DNA of 26,203 bases. Origin: a virus. Shown one piece after another: positions 20,318 to 26,203 of the stretch; position 1 is the first letter of the stretch; every line of letters starts with the position of its first letter. Location: the IMG/VR virus record IMGVR_UViG_3300031669_000210, positions 1-26,203 of that record; one strand, written 5' to 3'. The position numbers and the translations under genes were made by a program. Below the pieces are notes generated by a model. That model saw only the letters and a list, made by a program, of their open reading frames with translations, searched no databases and had not been told where the DNA came from.

Positions 20318-20770
20318 ATGCACGAGTTCGAGGAGCTGGAGGAGGTTATTCTCGCCGCGCTCGCCCCGCTGAAAGACCAGGGTGTCAAGACCCTGGAGCT
20401 TTACGCGGGCCAGGCCGAGGCGGAGGACATCGAGGAGCTGGCCAGGATGACGCTGCTCTTTCCGTGCGTTTACGTGGTGGCCACGGGCCTGGCGCTCACG
20501 CACAAGGACCGCTACGACGAGGAGGATATCGGGATCATGCTCCTGGTGGGCGACCGCAACCTGCGGGGCACGGAGGCCTCGAGGCGCGGGGACTCGACGA
20601 GCATGGGAGTTTATGAGATCCTGGAGCTGACCGAGGGACTGCTGCACAGGAAAAAGATCCACAGCTCCGGAATCATGCTCCTGCGCTCTGCGGCGCCGCT
20701 GTACCTGGCGCCTAAAAAGGGGCTTTGTTTTTACGCGGCGAGGTATGAATTCAAAACAATAAAAACCTAG
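20318..20770 (+). CDS. Tail terminator/completion-like protein (Mu gp37, DUF1834)
   Basis: 150 aa of the DUF1834 (gp37) family: FEELEEVILAALAPLKDQGVKTLELYAGQ, IEELARMTLLFPCVYVVATG, DIGIMLLVGDRNLRG, then MGVYEILELTEGLLHRKKI...GIMLLRSAAPLYLAPKKGLCFYAARYEFKTI. In Mu it follows gp36 and precedes the tail genes, and by position it should close the tail at the neck. ATG 20318 follows AAAGGGAGG. The gene is flanked on both sides by AGCTGAC-type heptads. Identification rests on sequence pattern and gene order. Confidence 0.88.
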   Translation: MHEFEELEEVILAALAPLKDQGVKTLELYAGQAEAEDIEELARMTLLFPCVYVVATGLALTHKDRYDEEDIGIMLLVGDRNLRGTEASRRGDSTSMGVYEILELTEGLLHRKKIHSSGIMLLRSAAPLYLAPKKGLCFYAARYEFKTIKT

Positions 20771-20814
20771 GCAGTCGTCTAGGCTGACCGCTGACAGCTG
20801 ACCGCTGACAGCTT
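20766..20814 (+). repeat. CCTAG hairpin and CTGACCG/CTGACAG heptads
   Basis: The gp37 stop lies next to a small hairpin CCTAG-n8-CTAGG (20766-20783). Four alternating CTGACCG and CTGACAG units follow (20784-20813), then an A-run and the AAGGAGG site of the tail-tube gene. Confidence 0.75.
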
Positions 20815-20834
20815 AAAAAAAAGGAGGACAGACA

Positions 20835-21812
20835 ATGCCATTAGCATCGAGCGCGGACAATATCCGCTATTACGGCACCGGCAGGGCATACGCCGGCGAG
20901 GTGGGCGAGGCGTCGTTCGACGACCTGGGGGAGCTGGAAAATATCAATTTCGCCCTCACGATCACGACCGAAAAGCTCAAGAGCACGCGGAACGCGGCCA
21001 GGGCCGCGATCATCGAAAAAGAGACGGAGCGGGACGCGGTGCTTACCTTCGGACTCCGGGAGATGACGAACGAGAACCTGAAGATGACCTTACTCGGTTC
21101 GGCGATCAACACCGATAACCAGGCCGCGAGCTATGTCTATCAGGATGAAGTGGGAGCGGCGGCGGACGTGGCCCTGGTAGATGACCGGTATATCGATCTG
21201 GGCAAGCTGGACGTATTCATCACGAAGCTGACGGGTACTATTACCGGAACCATCGCGATAGGCGATACGCTGACGGGCCTGACCTCGAGCGCGAGCGGGG
21301 ATATCGCGTACGTTGACACCGATTATGTCGAGCTGGTCAGCGTATCCGGGACGTTTGAGGCCGGGGAGACCGTCCAGAAGGCCGAAGGTAATCATATCGT
21401 TCCGGCGGGTATCGAGATCCTCGAGGACGTGGTGGTCGCCAAGGCGGACGGAACGGAGCGGCGCGTGCAGGGCACGGATTATAACCTCGATCCGGATGGC
21501 GCGTATATCCGCAAGCTGAGCGGCGGGGACATCATCGATACGGACTTGATCTCCTATGATTATCCGGCTGTGGCTCGCAGCTACATCTGGGGGATGTCCG
21601 CCGGATCGGTAGAGCGCAAAGTGATTTTCTTTTCCGATAAGGACGACAACGGCGTGCGGCAAAAATGGACGTTCCACAAGGTCAATATCCTCCTGAACGG
21701 CGAGTTCCCGCTGATCGGGGAAGGTGCCTCGGTGCTCGCGGTAACGGGCACGGTGCTGAAGGACACGACCCAGGCTAGCGGCCAGGAGTATTACAAGGTC
21801 GAGACGATGTAA
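20835..21812 (+). CDS. Major tail tube protein with an inserted beta module
   Basis: 325 aa behind AAGGAGGAC. The N-terminal part (YYGTGRAYAGEVGEASFDDLGELENINFALTITTEKLKSTRNAARA) and the C-terminal part (DGTERRVQGTDYNLDPDGAYIRKLSGG...RKVIFFSDKDDNGVRQKWTFHKVNILLNGEFPLIGE) are typical of tail-tube proteins of siphophages. No tail-sheath gene lies between gp37 and this gene, the main argument for a non-contractile tail. Residues about 131-195 (LTGTITGTIAIGDTLTGLTSSASGDIAYV...SGTFEAGETVQK) look like an inserted beta module that interrupts the tube domain and is likely exposed on the tail surface. About 120 nt of C-run repeats follow. Confidence 0.82.
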   Translation: MPLASSADNIRYYGTGRAYAGEVGEASFDDLGELENINFALTITTEKLKSTRNAARAAIIEKETERDAVLTFGLREMTNENLKMTLLGSAINTDNQAASYVYQDEVGAAADVALVDDRYIDLGKLDVFITKLTGTITGTIAIGDTLTGLTSSASGDIAYVDTDYVELVSVSGTFEAGETVQKAEGNHIVPAGIEILEDVVVAKADGTERRVQGTDYNLDPDGAYIRKLSGGDIIDTDLISYDYPAVARSYIWGMSAGSVERKVIFFSDKDDNGVRQKWTFHKVNILLNGEFPLIGEGASVLAVTGTVLKDTTQASGQEYYKVETM

Positions 21813-21814
21813 AT

Positions 21815-21925
21815 CCCCCCCCTGCCCCCCCTTTTTCAAAAGGGGGGGGCTCGTCCCGTGCGCCTTTTTCAAAGGGGGGTTGGCCTCTTGTCCCCCTTTT
21901 TTCAAAGGGGGGTCGGGGGGATTTG
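21815..21925 (+). repeat. Three CCCCCTTTTTCAAAGGGGG-type palindromic elements
   Basis: The gap between tube and tail-assembly genes is made of C-run/TTTTTCAAA/G-run units (about 21823-21849, 21868-21889 and 21892-21920), each able to form a stem. The framing sequences are AATCCCCC at the left and GGGGGATTT at the right, also inverted. The block ends at the TTGGAGGA site of the next gene. Confidence 0.85.
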
Positions 21926-21933
21926 GAGGACCC

Positions 21934-22272
21934 ATGAGAAAGGAAAAGCCGTTTAAAATCGGCGACAAAAAATTTACCGCCTATGAGCTCACGGTCAAAC
22001 AGATCGCGCAGATAACCGACTCGCTGGGGAAGGACACGGAAATCAGCGATATCGACATGTTGTTTCCGGACCGGCTTCCCTCGGAAGCTCTCGCGATGAG
22101 TCTCGAAAGCACGATCGAGGACCTGGCGGAGTATGCCCCGTCCGAGATCGAGCTCATGATCGACGCGGTCGAAGAAATAAACCCTACTTTTGCCGGCCTC
22201 CTGCAAAGGCTGGCAAACCTCGGGCGGGCCGCGCTGGCAGCGCAGAAATCAGAAAAGCAGCCTGCCGGCTGA
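21934..22272 (+). CDS. Tail assembly chaperone (lambda gpG-like role)
   Basis: 112 aa from ATG 21934 with TTGGAGGA upstream; an upstream in-frame TTG would translate the repeat block and is not credible. The sequence (PFKIGDKKFTAYELTVKQIAQITDSLGKDTEISDIDMLFPDRLPSEALAMSLESTIEDLAEYAPSEIELMIDAVEEINPTFAGLLQRL) is a small acidic helical protein between tube and tape measure, where siphophages encode the chaperone that coats the tape measure. A tiny ORF follows in the -1 frame, the arrangement for a G/GT-type frameshift. Family assignment is from context and composition. Confidence 0.75.
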   Translation: MRKEKPFKIGDKKFTAYELTVKQIAQITDSLGKDTEISDIDMLFPDRLPSEALAMSLESTIEDLAEYAPSEIELMIDAVEEINPTFAGLLQRLANLGRAALAAQKSEKQPAG

Positions 22273-22274
22273 TC

Positions 22275-22376
22275 ATGATGGGACACGCGCAGGCGTGGGA
22301 GTACGGGTGGAGTTTTTTTAATCTTGCGATCGAGGAGGCCGTCCGGTGGCTCAAGCCCCCGGAGAATGAGCGATGA
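22275..22376 (+). CDS. Small ORF between tail chaperone and tape measure (possible T part of a G-T frameshift pair)
   Basis: A 33-aa ORF (MGHAQAWEYGWSFFNLAIEEAVRWLKPPENER after a second Met) starts 2 nt after the chaperone stop and ends in an ATGA overlap with the tape measure start (22373). Its frame is -1 relative to the chaperone and stays open upstream into the chaperone end. A -1 shift near GAAAAG (22252-22257) would join the two. No classical X-XXY-YYZ slippery heptamer is seen, so separate initiation is equally possible. Confidence 0.5.
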   Translation: MMGHAQAWEYGWSFFNLAIEEAVRWLKPPENER

Positions 22377-25300
22377 CGGACCGGAAAGTCAAGATAACGG
22401 TCGAGGCAAAGGACCGGACAAAGGAGGAGCTCCGCAAGACCAGGGACGAGCTGGACAAGACCAAGAAGTCCGCGGCCGACGCCCGGAAGGTCATGGAGGC
22501 ACGCTCGGCCCTGGGTGTGCGGCCCTACAAGGAGATCCGGGATGAGATTACCAAGCTCCGGGGATCCTATGACACGCTCAAAAAATCCGGGACCCTGGCG
22601 AGCAACGAGCTGTACCAGGCAAAGGTCAAACTCAAGCAAAAGACCGCCGAGCTGAGGAAGGAGACCGGCGGCTGGACCGGGGACCTGGGCAAGGCAAAGG
22701 CCGGGCTGATCGCCCTGGCAGGGGCCGGGTACGCCGTCATCAAGGCATTCAACCGCTACAGCGAGTTCTCCCAGCGCATGGCCGAGGTCAACACCCTGAT
22801 CGACGTGAGCAAGGAGCAGTTCGGCTCCCTGGGCGACGAGATCAGGAAGATGACAAAGGAGATCCCCCAGAGCGCCTCCGAGCTCGCGGCCGCGGAGTAC
22901 GACATCCTTTCCGCGGGCGTGTCCCTGGAGAAGTCGGTCGGGGTCCTGGAGAAATCCGCAAAGGCGGCCGTGGCGGGCGTTACGGATACCAAAACCGCCG
23001 CGAACGCCGGCATTGCGGTCATCAACGCCTACGGCAAGTCGATCGACGAGCTGGACGACGTTTATGATATCCTGTTCAAGACGGTCAAGCTCGGGGTCAC
23101 CACGTTTCCCCAGCTCGCCCAGTCCATAGGCGAGGTCCTGCCCACGGCGAAAGCCGCGGATGTCGATTTCAAAGATCTATCCGCAAGTATTGCAACTCTC
23201 ACCAAGGCCGGCATCCGCACGCCCGTTGCCATGACCGCGCTCAAGGGCGCGATCAACGCAATGGCCGCTCCCGCGCCGGAAGCCAAGAAAAAATTCGACG
23301 AGCTCGGGATCACCTGGAAGGGGCTGATCCCGACCCTGGACGCCATCCGCAAAAAGGGGCTGTCCATCGACCAGATGCGCCTGCTGATCCCGGATGTTGA
23401 GGCGCGCACCGGCGTTCTGGCCCTGACCCAGAACTTCGATGTGCTCGTCAAGACCCTGGACGAGATGGGACACTCCGCCGGAGCGATGACGGAGGCCTAC
23501 GACAAGATGAAGGACACGCCGGAGAACCAGATGAAGCTCTTCAGAAACGAGATCGACAGCCTGATGATCTCCGCGGGCGCCCTGGCGTCCAAGGGCCTGC
23601 TGCCCCTGGCCAGGGGATTGCGGGAGTTGATCGATTCGTTCAGGGAGCTGGACCCGGTGACAAAGGGACTCGTGGCCACGCTGGCGAGCGCGGCGGGCGC
23701 GATGGCAATCTGGAAGCTGGGCCTGGGATCCATAGTGATGGGGCTCAGAGGCGTTATCGTCCAGGCCGGGGCCGCCCAGGCGGCCGTCGGTTCTTTGAGC
23801 GCCCAGTTTGCCGCGTCCGGGATCGCCATGAAGGCGTCCCTGGCCGCGTCCGTGGTGTATACGACGTACCAGCTGGTCAGGCTGGGCATAGAAATTTATA
23901 AGTCGATCCAGGCGGCCAAGGAAGCGCGGGAATCGCAGAGGCGGCTCATGGAAAACTCGGACCGGCTCATGCACAAGTATGAAGAGTTCAGGACCCTACA
24001 AATGCTCCCAGGCGACATTACAAAGCTCGCGCAGGAAGACCTGGAGGAGCTGAGACAAAAGCTGGCCAAGGCCCGGGTCTATTACACGGCGCTCAAGGCC
24101 AAGCTCGAGGAAAAGGGAGCGAGCAAGCAGCTGAAGGTCGTCAACGCCATCCTCGAACAGATCCAGGCGGATTTCAAGAGAGTCGGGGAGGCCGCGTCCG
24201 GCGCGGCCGGGGAGATGGAAAAGCCCATCGAGGCCGTGAAGGACATGACAGAGCAGCTCGACGAGTTCGAAAAAGCGGCGAAGAAGGCCTACGACGAGGC
24301 CAAGAAGCAGGCGGCCGATTACGCAAAGCAGGTGATCGACTGGGAAGACAGGATCAAGTACGCCAGGCTCTCCACCGAGGACAAGCTCCGCGAGCTGGGC
24401 CGCAAAGGCCTGGAGGATGCGGAGATCTGGGCCGACAAGAAGCTCCAGGCGGAGGAGAAATTATATGCGGCCAGGGAGGCGATGGCCAACGGCGATTACA
24501 AGCTCGCCGAGAAGCTGGCCAAAGACGCGGAGGGACTTTACGCGGACCTGGCAACCGAGGTCAAGAAGAGCGAGGGCGGCAAGGACGTGGTGGTCCGGTC
24601 CCTGGAAGACACCAAGCAGGTGGCCATCAACGGCGTGACCGAGGTCGGCAATTTTGTGGAGGAGCTGTACTCGCTGCAGCGGGATGCCGCTGCGAGTGCC
24701 AGGGACGAGTGGGCGGCCACGGCGGACGGGATCCTGAAAGAATTAAATGAAATTGCCAAGCAGCGCGAGGCCCATGTACAAATCACGCTGGGCGGCCTCG
24801 AGGCGGCCCAGTCTGCGATTAATAACCTGGTCAGGGACGAGACCAAGCATATCACCGTTATAACGCACCACGTGGACGCCAAGGCCGCAGGCGGGCTTGC
24901 GGGGCTCGCATCGGGAGCGAGGCTCGCCGGGTACGGCGGGGGCGACAGGATACGCGCCCTCCTGGAGGCCGGGGAGTTCGTGGTCCGCAAGGAGGCGGTC
25001 AGAAAATACGGGGCGGGCCTGTTCCAGGCGCTCAACGCCATGAAACTGGATTTGTCCGATATGGTACGCGCCCGGATAGGAGGCCTGATCTCGAACATCT
25101 CCCTGCCTGCGATGACCGCGCCGCAGTACGCGTTTCAGGCGGGCGGCGCCGTGCCCGGGCCCGGGGAGACCATGACCATACGCTTTCAGGCGGGCGGCGC
25201 CGAGATGCCGCTGACGGTCATGGGAGACAGGAAGGTAACCAGGGCGATGGTCAAGGAGTTCGAAGCGGAGCTGATCAAGATGGGATTATCAAAACGTTAA
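22373..25300 (+). CDS. Tail tape measure protein
   Basis: 975 aa. N-terminal coiled coil (TVEAKDRTKEELRKTRDELDKTKKSAADARKVMEA), then the TP901-type tape measure domain (QRMAEVNTLIDVSKEQFGSLGDEIRKMTKEIPQSASELAAAEYDILSAGV...GVTTFPQLAQSIGEVLPTAKAADVDFKDLSASIATLTKAGIRTPVAMTALKGAINAM), a hydrophobic part at about 430-475, long helical heptads from 490 to 800, and the C-terminal GGLAGLASGARLAGYGGGDRIRALLEAGEFVVRKEAVRKYG block that is common in tape measures. By the usual 0.15 nm per residue it would set a tail of about 145 nm. The start overlaps the preceding small ORF (ATGA). Confidence 0.92.
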   Translation: MTDRKVKITVEAKDRTKEELRKTRDELDKTKKSAADARKVMEARSALGVRPYKEIRDEITKLRGSYDTLKKSGTLASNELYQAKVKLKQKTAELRKETGGWTGDLGKAKAGLIALAGAGYAVIKAFNRYSEFSQRMAEVNTLIDVSKEQFGSLGDEIRKMTKEIPQSASELAAAEYDILSAGVSLEKSVGVLEKSAKAAVAGVTDTKTAANAGIAVINAYGKSIDELDDVYDILFKTVKLGVTTFPQLAQSIGEVLPTAKAADVDFKDLSASIATLTKAGIRTPVAMTALKGAINAMAAPAPEAKKKFDELGITWKGLIPTLDAIRKKGLSIDQMRLLIPDVEARTGVLALTQNFDVLVKTLDEMGHSAGAMTEAYDKMKDTPENQMKLFRNEIDSLMISAGALASKGLLPLARGLRELIDSFRELDPVTKGLVATLASAAGAMAIWKLGLGSIVMGLRGVIVQAGAAQAAVGSLSAQFAASGIAMKASLAASVVYTTYQLVRLGIEIYKSIQAAKEARESQRRLMENSDRLMHKYEEFRTLQMLPGDITKLAQEDLEELRQKLAKARVYYTALKAKLEEKGASKQLKVVNAILEQIQADFKRVGEAASGAAGEMEKPIEAVKDMTEQLDEFEKAAKKAYDEAKKQAADYAKQVIDWEDRIKYARLSTEDKLRELGRKGLEDAEIWADKKLQAEEKLYAAREAMANGDYKLAEKLAKDAEGLYADLATEVKKSEGGKDVVVRSLEDTKQVAINGVTEVGNFVEELYSLQRDAAASARDEWAATADGILKELNEIAKQREAHVQITLGGLEAAQSAINNLVRDETKHITVITHHVDAKAAGGLAGLASGARLAGYGGGDRIRALLEAGEFVVRKEAVRKYGAGLFQALNAMKLDLSDMVRARIGGLISNISLPAMTAPQYAFQAGGAVPGPGETMTIRFQAGGAEMPLTVMGDRKVTRAMVKEFEAELIKMGLSKR

Positions 25301-25409
25301 CCGTTCACCGTTGACCGTTCACCGGCGGACAACAGATAACGGACAACGGACCACGGACAACGGACAATCTTTCGGCGGAGCTCAAGACCGTGAGCCTGTC
25401 GAACGGCGG
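25300..25409 (+). repeat. Composite heptad block with second copy of the 44-nt repeat
   Basis: GTTCACC/GTTGACC units (25303-25323), GGACAAC units (25326-25367) and a 44-nt copy (25366-25409) identical to 18323-18366. The array also has the imperfect inverted CCGTTCACCG / CGGACAAC relation seen at 17121-17167. It lies between the tape measure stop and the next tail gene. Confidence 0.85.
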
Positions 25410-25423
25410 ACAACAATTGAGAT

Positions 25424-25921
25424 ATGGCGGATTTTGCATTTTACAGCACGGAGATAGATCCTACAACCGACCCGGCAAACGCGGACCCGGCGCCGGAGAC
25501 CCTGGTGGTTCTGGACCAGGTGCCGATCCTGGGCGATGCGCGGTATGAGCTCCAGGCCGGGGAGACCGGGCGGGGCAGCGTGATCCAGACCCTGGGCGGC
25601 GCGGTCGTCCAGGACTTCGGGGTCGTGGACGGGGATCAGAGGATCTCCTTTGCCGACAGCGACGCCCTGAGCGCTGAGACCATAGCGGAGCTCAAGGCTA
25701 TCCACGAGACCGTGGACGGGGAGTATTTCTTTACGGACGGCTATGACATATGGCGCGTGCGGTTTGCACGGCCGGGCGGGTTCAGGTACCGGAGAAACCT
25801 GTTCTGGGCCGCGCACGGAACGGCAATCTATTCGTACGAGATCAACCTGATTGTTACGGCAAGCCTGCGGCCCGCTTCGGCGGATTGCGGGCTTTCCCTC
25901 GAAGCCGTCGCAGGGAGTTAA
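25424..25921 (+). CDS. Tail protein following the tape measure (distal-tail position), unknown family
   Basis: 165 aa, beta-rich: FAFYSTEIDPTTDPANADPAPETLVVLDQVPILGDARYELQAGETGRGSVIQTLGGAVVQDFGVVDGDQRISFADSDAL, then EYFFTDGYDIWRVRFARPGGFRYRRNLFWAAHGTAIYSYEINLIVTAS. The second half resembles small distal-tail type proteins, and the position just after the tape measure fits. I do not recognise a named family with certainty. ATG 25424 has no clear Shine-Dalgarno sequence because repeat DNA runs almost up to it (GACAACAATTGAGAT). Confidence 0.6.
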   Translation: MADFAFYSTEIDPTTDPANADPAPETLVVLDQVPILGDARYELQAGETGRGSVIQTLGGAVVQDFGVVDGDQRISFADSDALSAETIAELKAIHETVDGEYFFTDGYDIWRVRFARPGGFRYRRNLFWAAHGTAIYSYEINLIVTASLRPASADCGLSLEAVAGS

Positions 25922-25931
25922 TGACACGGCC

Positions 25932-26203
25932 ATGTACTCCTGGAAAATAACACTCAACAGCGTGGATATCTCCGGCAAGGTGTCGAGGTTCTCGATTGCC
26001 TGCTCGCTCAATAGTTTCTGCAGGGAGATGAACCTGGACATATCCGACCCCGATCTCTACGCGGAGCTGGATTTCGCGCAGATTTCCGAGGCCCCCGAGA
26101 TCGAGATATTCACCAGGACCGGGGAAGACTGGATCAGCCAGGGCGAGTTCTTCATCGAGCGGCCGGCCCTGGCCGCGAGCGTTCAATCCGACCTGATGCA
26201 GGG
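25932..26203 (+). CDS. Tail-tip/baseplate-hub-like protein, 3' truncated by window edge
   Basis: The frame from ATG 25932 is open to the window end (90 residues seen): MYSWKITLNSVDISGKVSRFSIACSLNSFCREMNLDISDPDLYAELDFAQISEAPEIEIFTRTGEDWISQGEFFIERPA. The opening (SWKITLNGVDIS-type, then a beta-rich domain with IEIFTRTG) resembles N-terminal parts of phage hub proteins that join the tube to the tip. A GGGAG lies at 25914-25918, rather far upstream. The rest lies outside the window, so the family cannot be confirmed. Confidence 0.55.
   Translation, partial: MYSWKITLNSVDISGKVSRFSIACSLNSFCREMNLDISDPDLYAELDFAQISEAPEIEIFTRTGEDWISQGEFFIERPALAASVQSDLMQ

Noticed and set aside
21880-21933. Upstream TTG start for the tail chaperone
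   Set aside because: It would translate the C-run/G-run repeat block; ATG 21934 has a proper ribosome binding site.

Overview
The window is an inside section of a Mu-like transposable (pro)phage. It runs from the C-terminal end of the MuA-type transposase (left edge) to the first tail-tip genes (right edge); both ends are cut off, so neither att/terminal repeats nor the repressor are visible. All convincing genes lie on the + strand. The head genes follow Mu order (gp27, gp28, gp29, MuF, protease/scaffold, capsid, gp35, gp36, gp37). After gp37 there is a tail-tube gene and no sheath gene, so the virion is best read as a long non-contractile (siphovirus) tail on a Mu-type head, as in transposable siphophages such as B3 and D3112. 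The host is probably a Gram-negative bacterium of the Desulfobacterota (old Deltaproteobacteria) kind; this is inferred from overall composition, the intergenic repeat types and the small secreted 'NPFLVCDPQAGV' protein, and is not proven.

Layout. 2-3657: transposition and early genes (MuA end, MuB-like ATPase, GemA, a winged-helix protein, Gam, two small unknowns), tightly packed with overlapping starts and stops. 3650-5297: a long HNH protein with added zinc-finger segments, then a small Cys-rich protein. 5294-8384: an accessory block with visibly more A+T (DUF5131 protein, two small membrane proteins, zinc-finger proteins, an unrecognised 278-aa protein). 8385-8616: a non-coding control region with a palindrome, a -10-like box, several hairpins and a Rho-independent terminator; I read it as the late promoter and structured leader, or a small RNA. 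8617-10108: lysis genes (M15 peptidase, 3-TM-type holin, small membrane protein). 10108-19308: DNA packaging and head. 19409-26203: head completion and tail.

The main oddity is the MuF-type head protein. Its reading frame has an in-frame TGA (15637-15639) exactly at the first Cys of the family's RCRC-type motif. The same frame then stays open, with recognisable MuF sequence, until it overlaps the start of the next gene. A perfect 7-bp hairpin lies 18-36 nt after the TGA. Selenocysteine insertion, stop readthrough and a recent nonsense mutation all remain possible.

The second oddity is in the gaps. Most gaps of more than about 50 nt from the late control region rightward are filled with heptanucleotide-period repeats of several different sequences (GTTCACC, GGACAAC, AGCTGAC, ATTGAAA types), with inverted 'TTCGAC...GTCGAA' hairpins, or with C-run/G-run elements, usually just upstream of the ribosome binding site. 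One such element has entered the gp35 reading frame. These look like host-type dispersed repeats that have colonised a phage genome.
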